A stretch of 64,000 bases of DNA from an uncultured Microbulbifer sp. Its GTDB lineage: Bacteria > Pseudomonadota > Gammaproteobacteria > Pseudomonadales > Cellvibrionaceae. The translations under genes were made by a program, and so were the position numbers. Positions within the stretch are counted from its first letter, which is position 1. Each line of letters begins with the position of its first letter. Below are positions 19,631 through 30,584 of this stretch, one piece after another. The notes under the pieces were generated by a model, which saw only the letters and a program-made list of their open reading frames with translations, did not search any database and was not told the DNA's origin. Location: contig NZ_CANLDD010000002.1 of the NCBI RefSeq assembly GCF_947489355.1, positions 124,001 through 188,000 of the forward strand. The letters run 5' to 3'.

Positions 19631-20941
19631 TTAGCTCTTTTGCGGCTTGATGACCTCATCGTAGCTACTTTCAACATCCTCCAGTTTGGCAGAAACCAGT
19701 ATGAAATCGACTACCTGGTCTTCCAAAGCGACAGACTCTACACCCGTCAACAGTTCGCGGTTGCTGTAATAGTAGTCAACCACCTCTTCCGGCTGCTGGT
19801 AAGTGGAGGCCAATTCCTCGACTTTCGCTTTCACGCGCTCTGCGTCCACAGTCAGGTCATTTTGCTTGACAATCTCACCCACCACGAGCCCAAGGACCAC
19901 CCGACGCCTGGCCTGTTCTTCAAACATGGTGTCCGGCAACATACGCTCAGCATCCTCGACCTTAACCTGACCACCGAATTGCTGGATCATTTGGGCGCGG
20001 AGGGTTTTGATTTCACCAGTCACCAACGCGGCAGGCAGCTCTAGTTGATGTTTTTCGAACAACTGATCCATGACCTGGGTCTTCACTTTGTTCAATGCAG
20101 CGTTCTTAAGCTCCCGCTCCATATTGCTGCACACTTCCTCACGGAACTTCTCTTCCCCGCCGCCCTCCACGCCGTACGCTTCGAAAAACGCATCATCCAA
20201 TTCAGGCAATTCAGGCAATTCAGCGGAGTTCACTTTGATGTGAAACGTTACCGCAGCACTGCGCAGCGCTTCATCCTGGTAGTCTGCGGGAAAGGTCAAA
20301 TCGACATCCCTCTCTTCCCCCGGCTTCATTCCCAGGATGCCATCTTCAAAACCTGGGATCATCTGCCCTGAACCCAACACCAACTGCTCACCTTTGGCTT
20401 CACCACCCTCAAACACTTCACCGTCCTTTCGACCAATGAAATCGATGCTGACACGGTCTCCCATTTGGGCTTTACGCTTGGTATCTTTCCAGGTGGACTG
20501 TTGCTTTCGCAATACGTCAATCATATTGTCGATGTCAGCGCTGGAAACTGCTGCAATCGGCCGCTCAATGCTAATCTCAGCGAGGTCGGTCAAGGCTACT
20601 TGGGGATAAACCTCAAAAGTGGCAACATATTCGAGATTTTTCCCCGCGGCAGTTTCCTTTGCCTCAATACTCGGCTGACCGGCAGGCTTCAATTGTTCTT
20701 TCTCAACAGCCTCCTGGAAAGAGCGACTCATCACCTCGCCTAGCACCTCCTGGCGAACACCGGCGCCAAAGCGCTGGCGCACCAGCTTCAAAGGCACCTT
20801 GCCTTTGCGAAAACCGTTTACGCGAACAGTTTTGGCGGCCTGCTGGAGACGCTTGTCCACCTCTCTATCGACGATTTCCGCCGGTAAATTAACCGTTAAA
20901 CGGCGCTCCAGACCAGAAGTAGTTTCGATGGAAACCTGCAT
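19631..20941 (-). CDS. tig: Trigger factor, ribosome-associated chaperone and prolyl isomerase
   Basis: A 436-residue chaperone that binds the ribosome tunnel exit at L23. The N-terminal ribosome-binding domain includes the signature GFRKGKVP at about residues 43-50. The FKBP-type isomerase domain (about 160-245) shows GDRVSIDFIG and MIPGFEDGILGMKPGE. The C-terminal half is the helical chaperone cradle. Length matches E. coli (432). It begins the tig-clpP-clpX-lon-hupB-ppiD series and lies 3' of the tRNA-Leu gene. Confidence 0.97.
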   Translation of the reverse strand: MQVSIETTSGLERRLTVNLPAEIVDREVDKRLQQAAKTVRVNGFRKGKVPLKLVRQRFGAGVRQEVLGEVMSRSFQEAVEKEQLKPAGQPSIEAKETAAGKNLEYVATFEVYPQVALTDLAEISIERPIAAVSSADIDNMIDVLRKQQSTWKDTKRKAQMGDRVSIDFIGRKDGEVFEGGEAKGEQLVLGSGQMIPGFEDGILGMKPGEERDVDLTFPADYQDEALRSAAVTFHIKVNSAELPELPELDDAFFEAYGVEGGGEEKFREEVCSNMERELKNAALNKVKTQVMDQLFEKHQLELPAALVTGEIKTLRAQMIQQFGGQVKVEDAERMLPDTMFEEQARRRVVLGLVVGEIVKQNDLTVDAERVKAKVEELASTYQQPEEVVDYYYSNRELLTGVESVALEDQVVDFILVSAKLEDVESSYDEVIKPQKS

Positions 20942-21132
20942 GTTTATCCTCGTGAGACTCTCTCTTTATATCGCGCCACAGCGCCAACGAATACCGGGCG
21001 CCGGAGACTCAACCGGCCACCTCGCATGGCATCTCCAGTGAACTTACAAAGCAAATTCCCACCCATGCCAGATGCAAGAAGCCCGCACCCACCCATTCGG
21101 AGCAGATCCGGCGGACTTCAGGACTCTTGATT

Positions 21133-21217
<85 letters not shown>

Positions 21218-21354
21218 GGAATAGCTTCGTTGCTAACCCTTTGATATTTATAAACTTTCGCACTAAAACAAAAGGCTAACGCAGCAAGGAGCGAGATTGT
21301 GCCACAGCGGTTTAAAGGCTTCAACAACTTGCCGGATACTAAGCCCACAAAATT

Positions 21355-21381
21355 AAAAAAGGCGTCTTGACGACGCCTTTT
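21355..21381 (-). terminator. Intrinsic terminator after fadA
   Basis: GGCGTC (21361-21366) pairs with GACGCC (21372-21377) around a 5-base loop, flanked by A-run and T-run that extend the stem. On the minus strand the stem is followed by six T residues. It ends fadBA transcription about 20 bases after the fadA stop. Confidence 0.85.
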
Positions 21382-21396
21382 CAGAGCAGAAGGGGT

Positions 21397-24740
<3,344 letters not shown>

Positions 24741-24853
24741 TGATTGACCTCTTTTATTCTGGGCCGCAATCCTGGGCCCGGGGTCGAAATTTTATGCAAC
24801 CTTGGGCCCCGCCGCTGGGTGCGGTGACACTTGGACCCAATACGGTCAGCCGT

Positions 24854-24883
24854 AGTATATCCAGATTCAAACAATTGTTTGAA
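24854..24883 (-). promoter_or_regulatory. Candidate sigma-70 promoter of fadBA
   Basis: On the minus strand, a -10-like TATACT (24859-24854) lies 18 bases after TTCAAA (24883-24878, 4 of 6 to TTGACA). The PsrA-like palindrome (24865-24884) covers the -35 and spacer, a position fit for repression. The start codon is about 115 bases downstream. Confidence 0.5.
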
Positions 24884-24884
24884 T
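24865..24884. promoter_or_regulatory. PsrA-type operator of fadBA (perfect 20-bp palindrome)
   Basis: ATTCAAACAATTGTTTGAAT is a perfect 20-bp palindrome. Its core CAAAC-N4-GTTTG fits the published Pseudomonas PsrA motif (G/C)AAAC-N2-4-GTTT(G/C). PsrA is a TetR-type repressor released by long-chain fatty acids, and fadBA is a known target in P. aeruginosa. The regulator gene is not in this window. The rest of the gap (24741-24995) holds no gene. Confidence 0.8.
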
Positions 24885-24995
24885 ACTATTTCTTACAAAT
24901 GGAGTGGCGTCAACAGCGCCCAAACACAGAAAGCGGCCAGCTCAAAACACCAGCCGGGAATCAAAACCGCGAGCGCTTATCCCGGATTTGCCCGA

Positions 24996-25646
24996 TTAAT
25001 CAGCAGGTTGGCACAATTTATCCCCTATGCGCTCAGCCTCCAGCCCTGGGAAGGGGCTGTATAGGCGGGGAGGCATGGGGATCGTGGCGCTGACGACGAT
25101 GCAGTCATTTTGCCCCCGATTGCGGAATCGATGCGGCCGCCTGCCACTGAAATAGTAACCGTCCCCCACTCTCAGTAGCGCCGAGTCAACGCCGATAGTG
25201 ACCTCCAACTCGCCAGCAACCACGATACCCCCCACTTCGCCATCAGCGATAGACAGGCTGGATGCAGAGTCCTGGCCAACCGGAAATACCTTGCGCAGTA
25301 TGGACATTGAACGCCCCGCTCGGTGCCCGCCGAGAAGCTGGCAGCGGACCCGCCCGGTGCCAATATCCGGCATTTCACGGGCACGAAAGAAAACCTGGCC
25401 AGGCTCGCCGAGTTGCAGAGAAAAAAATTCGGCCAGTGACATGGGGACACTGCCCAATATTTTTTCAAGGGAGCCAATGGATGGGCTGACACGCCCCTGC
25501 TCAATAAAGGATATAGCGGCGTTGGTCACACCCGCCCGCCGCGCCAATTCTCTTTGGGATAGACCGTAGATTTTGCGCACCAGTTTTAGGCGCACACCCA
25601 CATCACTACTATCCTTCGACTCATGGCATACTTCCGTATCCACCAT
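24996..25646 (-). CDS. XRE-family transcriptional regulator with C-terminal cupin domain
   Basis: A 216-residue regulator. A Cro/C1-type helix-turn-helix occupies about residues 17-70 (LSQRELARRAGVTNAAISFIEQ), and a cupin-2 ligand-binding domain lies at about 120-195 (GGIVVAGELEVTIG, with GDGYYFSGRRPHRF). PuuR of E. coli has this architecture, but the ligand here is unknown. The start is ATG 25646 after AGGAAG. It lies between fabY and fadBA on the same strand, so a role in lipid metabolism is possible but unproven. Confidence 0.87.
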   Translation of the reverse strand: MVDTEVCHESKDSSDVGVRLKLVRKIYGLSQRELARRAGVTNAAISFIEQGRVSPSIGSLEKILGSVPMSLAEFFSLQLGEPGQVFFRAREMPDIGTGRVRCQLLGGHRAGRSMSILRKVFPVGQDSASSLSIADGEVGGIVVAGELEVTIGVDSALLRVGDGYYFSGRRPHRFRNRGQNDCIVVSATIPMPPRLYSPFPGLEAERIGDKLCQPAD

Positions 25647-25733
25647 TTTACTTCCTGTAAATAAGGGGGTTATCAATCCCTGCTGCAGCCCGACACCTCA
25701 AACTGCTTAAAACACGGGGCGACCACCTCTTCC

Positions 25734-27590
25734 CTACACCATATCCTCAAAAGGATTACTCTTGGGAAGTTTTACCGTTGGGAAGCCCGGCAGGGTTACC
25801 GCATCGGTCGATAAGCGTATCTCGCGCTCGTCCACAAGCGCCTCGCCAAACTTGTAAATAGTGTCCAACTCTCCACGGCAGGCACGATTATCGTAGGCAG
25901 CAGCCTTCTCAACAACCGCATCATTACTTTTTCTGTAAGCTTCAACAAGCCTCGTGCCGTGGCGTCGCTCAATCATGGAACGTGTCAGGTGAGGCGATAA
26001 AACAAGCGCAGTAGCATTATTGCCGCCAAAGCCCTTAGAGTTGAGCAGTGCCAGATCAAGGGTGCTCGGATCTCGTTCGACATGCGCCAGGGAAATATTG
26101 AGATTCTTACAATGAACATCGTCAGCCAACCGGTCTACAGTGACAATCCCCGGCAAGATACCCCTCTGAAAGATACCCAGTGCAGTAATCAACTGATCAC
26201 CGCTAGCTGCGGCAACAGTATGCCCGACATAGGCTTTGACTGCGCACACCGGCCAGCGATCAATACCGAAAGTGGCGGCTAACCGGTCGAGAATAGCCGA
26301 CTCTGTCACACGGTTTTGCGGCGTACTTGAACCATGGGCCTGCACAAAACTGCGCCTTTGCAGACTTTCCTTGCCGGCAATGGCCTCAGCTTGCGCCAAT
26401 GCCTTTGCCACAGTCAAGTAGTTGCCTGGGCCCGGGGCTGAAATGGATTTCTTATTACCATCGGCATTGGTAAAGACCCCGGCGACTGAACCGTGGATAT
26501 TCGCACCCAACTCCAGTGCCAGAGAATCGTCCATCAGGATAGCCCACTGGGTCCCCTCTCCCAGCGTAAATCCACAATTTTCCCCAAAGGGACGACTGGT
26601 ACGCCGAAGGTCCAGCGCCCCGGGAAACAACCTGCGCAGGTTGTCGATCGTCGCCAGAGCCCCCATGGTCGAATAGCCATCCACCACCTCTGGCACGAAA
26701 GGCGCCTCAGCGGCACCGATAATGGCGACTCTGGCGCGCCCATAGCGAATATCCTCCACCCCGGCACGCAAGTTATACAGGTAGCTGGCGCAGGCACCAG
26801 CCACGGCGCCAGTGGATCCCACATTACCCAACACATAAGCATTGACAAAATCCGCCGGCATACTGTTCAGACCGAGCGCTAACTGCTTGGAGGTGACCCG
26901 TGATCCACGCAAGCGGGACTGTAATAGTCCCCCATTCCCAAAAGGATCCAATTGACTCATTGCCGAAGAGGCGTAGACCGAAATATTGTCCGGCCCCGCC
27001 GCAGCCACTACCCTTTCCCAATCGACCCCCATAGACTGCACCGCATCGGAAGCCCCGAGCACTGCCAGTTGTAAGCCACGGGGATGAAAGCGCGAATTGT
27101 ACTGCTCACCAGGCTCGAAGCCGGTGGGCAACTGGCCACCCGAGGCAACGGGAATTTCCCGATAACTATCCAGCATTACCGAGAGGCTCGCGGTGGTCAC
27201 CCGCACCTTGCCCCCCCCGGCAGCCTCCACTTGCCACCCATCCGGCAAAGGGTGCGGTAACTGCCGTGCTGACATTTCAAACGTCAGGCCACTGGCATCG
27301 CTCAAATTCGCTGCCTGATGGAAATGGCAATTGCGGTAATCGTAAAAGCGCTCCTCGAGTTCCCGTACCAGGGTGCCTTGCAATACGCGGCGCTCAAGAT
27401 CGGGCCCTAAAGGACCACTGGCAGCGGTACCGGTGCGCAATCCCATCAACGCAGCCAAATCGGACAGCGTCTCGATGCGCTCCTTCCGGCTAAGCCTGTC
27501 CAGCACTAGGCGGGCGTAACCCCGGTGAAAGGAGCTACGCCCCGCAGGGTTAAAGCCGCCAAATGCGGTAATTACGGGAAGGCGCTGCAT
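25734..27590 (-). CDS. fabY: FabY-type beta-ketoacyl-ACP synthase
   Basis: A 618-residue ketosynthase of the FabY type (P. aeruginosa FabY, PA5174, is about 634 residues). FabY condenses acetyl-CoA with malonyl-ACP to start fatty-acid synthesis, in place of FabH. The start is ATG 27590 after a strong GGAGG. The N-terminus QRLPVITAFGGFNPAGRSS is characteristic. Cys267 (GACASY), a His in QAHGSSTPQNRVTE and a His in KAYVGHT form the Cys-His-His triad. A long N-terminal extension before the ketosynthase core separates it from FabB/FabF. It stands alone rather than in a fab operon, opposite a GlxA-type regulator. Confidence 0.85.
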   Translation of the reverse strand: MQRLPVITAFGGFNPAGRSSFHRGYARLVLDRLSRKERIETLSDLAALMGLRTGTAASGPLGPDLERRVLQGTLVRELEERFYDYRNCHFHQAANLSDASGLTFEMSARQLPHPLPDGWQVEAAGGGKVRVTTASLSVMLDSYREIPVASGGQLPTGFEPGEQYNSRFHPRGLQLAVLGASDAVQSMGVDWERVVAAAGPDNISVYASSAMSQLDPFGNGGLLQSRLRGSRVTSKQLALGLNSMPADFVNAYVLGNVGSTGAVAGACASYLYNLRAGVEDIRYGRARVAIIGAAEAPFVPEVVDGYSTMGALATIDNLRRLFPGALDLRRTSRPFGENCGFTLGEGTQWAILMDDSLALELGANIHGSVAGVFTNADGNKKSISAPGPGNYLTVAKALAQAEAIAGKESLQRRSFVQAHGSSTPQNRVTESAILDRLAATFGIDRWPVCAVKAYVGHTVAAASGDQLITALGIFQRGILPGIVTVDRLADDVHCKNLNISLAHVERDPSTLDLALLNSKGFGGNNATALVLSPHLTRSMIERRHGTRLVEAYRKSNDAVVEKAAAYDNRACRGELDTIYKFGEALVDEREIRLSTDAVTLPGFPTVKLPKSNPFEDMV

Positions 27591-27676
27591 CCTGACCTCC
27601 AGCCAAATGTTAAAAACTACAAGAATTGATAGCGGGAAGTGTAGGGGGTGGCGATTCTGCCCAGTTATGGGCATAC

Positions 27677-27704
27677 TGGCCAAAAAAATTGAGTGTTTTG
27701 GCCA
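27677..27704. promoter_or_regulatory. Perfect 9-bp dyad between fabY and the GlxA-type regulator
   Basis: TGGCCAAAA (27677-27685) and TTTTGGCCA (27696-27704) are perfect inverted repeats separated by 10 bases, so the centres are about two helical turns apart. The dyad lies 26 bases before the regulator start codon and about 87 bases before fabY. It is a good candidate operator for one or both divergent promoters. Which protein binds it is not known. Confidence 0.5.
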
Positions 27705-27730
27705 ATGGCGCAAGTACGTTTAGATTTCTA

Positions 27731-28717
27731 ATGCGAACAGTTACCTTTATCCTAATCGATCAGATGCTGGCAACCAGCACGGTTCTTCCCCTCGAAATGC
27801 TACGTGGCGCCGAGAGTCGCGCCCGCCTGGAAAGCAAGAGTGCACCCCTGCGCCTGGTTACCGCCAGTCTTGATGGAAGCCCGGTAAATACCCGCTGCGG
27901 CTTCGCTTTGAAGCCCGATGTCGCCCTGTGCGATGCACCGGACAGCGACCTTATCTATATTCCAGCCCTGTGGCGAAATCCACGACCCACACTAAAGCGT
28001 AGCGAACAACTCTTGAAATGGCTTCGGGCCCAGGCGGCATCGGGGGCTGTGATCAACGCAGTGGGCACCGGCGTTTGCTTTCTTGCGGAAGCAGGCCTAC
28101 TGAACGGTAAACCAGCCACGACGCACTGGCACTATTTTGAACAGTTCAGCTCGGATTACCCGGAGGTCAAACTCAAGCGACAGTATTTTATTACTCAGGC
28201 GAACAGACTTTTCTGCGCCGCGAGTATTAATGCCCTGGCGGATATCACAGTGCATATGATTCGCCAGCTCTATGGGCCCACCGTGGCCAGCCATGTAGAA
28301 CGCAACTTTTCCCACGAGATCCGGCGCCCCTTCAAGGAGATTGCCTACTCGGAAGGGGCTGTGCAACTGCATCCAGACGAAGACATTGTGCAAGCACAGG
28401 CATGGCTGAAAGAGCACTGCAATACAGAAGTACGCCTGAGCGATGTCGCGAAAATATTTGATATGAGCGTACGCTCGTTTAACCGACGCTTCAAGCTGGC
28501 TGCCGGACAGACACCTCTGCAGTATTTGCAGAATGTTCGTGTGGATATGGCCCGGGAGCTTTTGCAGTCAAGCAATTTGTCCGTCAATGAGGTTGCGGAA
28601 AAAGTTGGCTATCAGGACATGGGGCACTTTACAGCACTTTTTAAAAAATTCCTCGCTACCACCCCGAGCGAATACCGCACCACAGTCAGGGCGAAATTAT
28701 TCCGTGTAAACACCTGA
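27731..28717 (+). CDS. GlxA-family transcriptional regulator (DJ-1/PfpI domain plus AraC HTH)
   Basis: A 328-residue regulator with an N-terminal DJ-1/PfpI amidotransferase-like domain (about 1-180) and a C-terminal AraC DNA-binding domain (about 230-325) containing two helix-turn-helix units (LSDVAKIFDMSVRSFNRRFK and NEVAEKVGYQDMGHFTALFK). The N-domain carries VGTGVCFLAEAGLL at the nucleophile elbow, so the DJ-1 Cys is present. I choose ATG 27731; no ribosome-binding site is evident, so translation may be weak. It is divergent from fabY. Its 3' end overlaps the convergent methyltransferase gene by 21 bases. Confidence 0.88.
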   Translation: MRTVTFILIDQMLATSTVLPLEMLRGAESRARLESKSAPLRLVTASLDGSPVNTRCGFALKPDVALCDAPDSDLIYIPALWRNPRPTLKRSEQLLKWLRAQAASGAVINAVGTGVCFLAEAGLLNGKPATTHWHYFEQFSSDYPEVKLKRQYFITQANRLFCAASINALADITVHMIRQLYGPTVASHVERNFSHEIRRPFKEIAYSEGAVQLHPDEDIVQAQAWLKEHCNTEVRLSDVAKIFDMSVRSFNRRFKLAAGQTPLQYLQNVRVDMARELLQSSNLSVNEVAEKVGYQDMGHFTALFKKFLATTPSEYRTTVRAKLFRVNT

Positions 28718-29350
28718 CTTGCGCAGGAAAAACACATCGCTGTCAACAAACTGCAGGTCGGCCTCTAACGTCTGCGCCAACCACCGGAATGTTCTGGCAC
28801 TGAAAAAGCCGATGTGTGTCGGGTCCCGGATATAGTGCCACTTGGCAAAACGCTCTGCAGAGATAACGGGCTTTGTCATTAACGCCATGATGCCACCGCC
28901 TCGCAGCCTCTGCCACAAATTCAGTAGTTCGGCGCCCGGCTCGGCAAGATGCTCCACAACTTCTGTGGCTACAATAAAATCATATTCCTTTGCCAACGCA
29001 TCGGTCGCAGGAAGATAAAAACGGTCATACAACTCAACCCTATGTCCACCCTCGGCCAACATGTTAGCCAGCAACGGTGCTGGGCCACACCCAAAATCCA
29101 ATCCTTTGCTTTTAGCCTGCAGGGCGCTTAAAAGAGGAACAGCACAGCGGCTGAGGAAACGACGATACCCATTGTCCTCCATGGAGTTTTCATGCAGGTT
29201 ATAATAGGCCAGCTCCCCAGCGGGAGAAAGGTGGAATTCAGGCGGGACAAATACCAGTGCGCAGCGATTACATTGGTAATAGCTGCGAAATGTATCGCGG
29301 TGGTAAAACTGTACCGTCGTGTGGCGGCACAGTGAACATTGATAGAGCAA
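28697..29350 (-). CDS. SAM-dependent methyltransferase with N-terminal zinc ribbon
   Basis: A 217-residue protein. Cys5-x2-Cys8 and Cys27-x2-Cys30 suggest a zinc ribbon, followed by a class I methyltransferase fold with LDFGCGPAP (about 84-92) as motif I and VATEVVEHL as motif IV. The layout fits Methyltransf_23-like enzymes. The only possible start near the zinc ribbon is the TTG at 29350, because a stop codon lies immediately upstream in frame. There is no clear ribosome-binding site, so coupling to ibpA (ending 9 bases upstream) is likely. It would therefore be made with the heat-shock protein. Substrate unknown. Confidence 0.82.
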   Translation of the reverse strand: MLYQCSLCRHTTVQFYHRDTFRSYYQCNRCALVFVPPEFHLSPAGELAYYNLHENSMEDNGYRRFLSRCAVPLLSALQAKSKGLDFGCGPAPLLANMLAEGGHRVELYDRFYLPATDALAKEYDFIVATEVVEHLAEPGAELLNLWQRLRGGGIMALMTKPVISAERFAKWHYIRDPTHIGFFSARTFRWLAQTLEADLQFVDSDVFFLRKSGVYTE

Positions 29351-29359
29351 ATCAGGCGG

Positions 29360-29827
29360 CTATTGTGCCGGATTTTTTTCGCTTTCTGCATGCTGAAGCA
29401 GACTGCTGTCGCCAATTTCAATTTTGCGCGGCTTCATCGCCTCGGGAATTTCCCGCATCAATTCAATATGCAACAACCCATTCTCAAGCTTCGCATCGGT
29501 TACCTTGACATGATCGGCCAACTGAAAGCGACGCTCAAAATTTCGCGCGGCGATTCCGCGATGCAAAAAATTCCTTTGTGCAGTTTCTTCCGGTTTTTTG
29601 CCGCTCACAACAAGGCGGTTTTGCTCGACGTGAATGTCCAGTTCTGACTGCTCAAAACCGGCTACAGCCATGCTGATTCTGTAACTGTCCTCGCCCGTTA
29701 GCTCAATATCGTAAGGGGGATAAGCCGGCTGCTTCTGCTCACCGGAAGTCATGGCATCCAGCAGACTGGCCATGCGGTCAAAGCCAATTGCAGAACGATA
29801 CAGAGGGGTAAAATCAAAGTTACGCAT
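29360..29827 (-). CDS. ibpA: IbpA-like small heat-shock protein (Hsp20)
   Basis: A 155-residue alpha-crystallin-family holdase. The N-terminus (MRNFDFTPLYRSAIGFDRM) closely matches IbpA of E. coli. The alpha-crystallin domain spans about 38-130, ending with the NGLLHIEL motif. The C-terminal IEI-type element that mediates oligomer contacts is present as KIEIG. It keeps aggregating proteins in a refoldable state for DnaK/ClpB. A sigma-32 promoter (29933-29958) and a ROSE-like RNA thermometer (29832-29854) lie upstream, giving two layers of heat control. Confidence 0.95.
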   Translation of the reverse strand: MRNFDFTPLYRSAIGFDRMASLLDAMTSGEQKQPAYPPYDIELTGEDSYRISMAVAGFEQSELDIHVEQNRLVVSGKKPEETAQRNFLHRGIAARNFERRFQLADHVKVTDAKLENGLLHIELMREIPEAMKPRKIEIGDSSLLQHAESEKNPAQ

Positions 29828-29831
29828 TGTT

Positions 29832-29854
29832 ATATCCTCAATTCAGAGCAATAT
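29832..29854 (-). ncRNA. ROSE-like RNA thermometer hairpin in the ibpA 5' leader
   Basis: In the minus-strand RNA, AUAUUGCUC (29854-29846) pairs with GAGGAUAU (29839-29832) around a 6-base loop, with a single bulged G. The UUGCU/AGGA pairing with bulged G opposite the Shine-Dalgarno is the hallmark of ROSE elements, known for ibpA in enterics and small heat-shock genes of rhizobia. AGGA lies 7 bases before the ATG. Two upstream stems (CGCTCG 29862-29867 with CGAGCG 29878-29883; GGATGG 29891-29896 with CCATCC 29916-29921) complete a multi-hairpin leader of about 100 bases. Confidence 0.8.
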
Positions 29855-29932
29855 TAAATTCCGCTCGCCTATGAGCCCGAGCGTCTACGCGGATGGCACT
29901 TTCAGCAGTCAGCTACCATCCACAATGAGAAT

Positions 29933-29958
29933 ATATGGGCACAAAAATGGGATTCAAG
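29933..29958 (-). promoter_or_regulatory. Sigma-32 (RpoH) promoter of ibpA
   Basis: On the minus strand, CTTGAA (29958-29953, a perfect RpoH -35) is followed after 12 bases by GCCCATAT (29940-29933; 7 of 8 to CCCCATNT). The spacing is one base shorter than usual. The predicted transcript begins about 100 bases before the ibpA start codon, just upstream of the ROSE-like leader. Confidence 0.72.
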
Positions 29959-29998
29959 GGCCAGGGCGGGAAATAACATGTCAAAAATGAGGATCAGG

Positions 29999-30568
29999 AT
30001 GGACAAAGCAACCACCCGGCTGTTTATAGGCATTCGCCCCTGCTGTCCGTCACAGGTTTTTTTTGATGAATTGGTCCGCCATTGCAGGACCGGAATCTGG
30101 CACAAGCAACCCGATCAAACTCACTGGACCAGCCCGCGTGATCGGCACTTGACACTCGCATTTCTGGGAGACACGCCAGACCATGTGATCCCCTTTATAG
30201 AGGAGGGCCTGGCGAATATTGCACGAACCGCATGCAGCGCTACGGGGCACCTCTTTTCCCTGAGCCCCTTCCCGGCACAAAACGCCAACGCATTGGCAGT
30301 AGAACTTATAGGCGACCCGAACCTGCAAAAACTCCATGAACGCTGCCGACAACTCATTATTGACTTGGGCATGGCGCCGGAACGGCGCAGTTATCGACCG
30401 CATATCACCTTGGCGCGGCGCAAAGGAGGGTTTCGCGGGCTTGTGCCGCTACACCTGGATTATTCAATGCTTCTGGATAATATCACCCTATACAAAAGCG
30501 TTCCGGTACCGGGCTGTCGCCACTACCACCGGCTATTTGAAACCCTCCTGCGCGGGATACCGTTATAG
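29999..30568 (+). CDS. thpR: ThpR, RNA 2',3'-cyclic phosphodiesterase (2'-5' RNA ligase family)
   Basis: A 189-residue 2H phosphoesterase that opens 2',3'-cyclic phosphates on RNA to 2'-phosphates and shows 2'-5' ligase activity in vitro. The two HxT motifs are His50 in HLTLAFLG and His135 in HITLARR. The start could be ATG 29978, 29987 or 29999; I prefer 29999 because GAGGA lies upstream and the family starts just before RLFIGI. Divergent from ibpA; their control regions overlap. It converges on the coiled-coil gene with a 16-base gap. Confidence 0.9.
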   Translation: MDKATTRLFIGIRPCCPSQVFFDELVRHCRTGIWHKQPDQTHWTSPRDRHLTLAFLGDTPDHVIPFIEEGLANIARTACSATGHLFSLSPFPAQNANALAVELIGDPNLQKLHERCRQLIIDLGMAPERRSYRPHITLARRKGGFRGLVPLHLDYSMLLDNITLYKSVPVPGCRHYHRLFETLLRGIPL

Positions 30569-30584
30569 TAAGGCTTATCTACAC

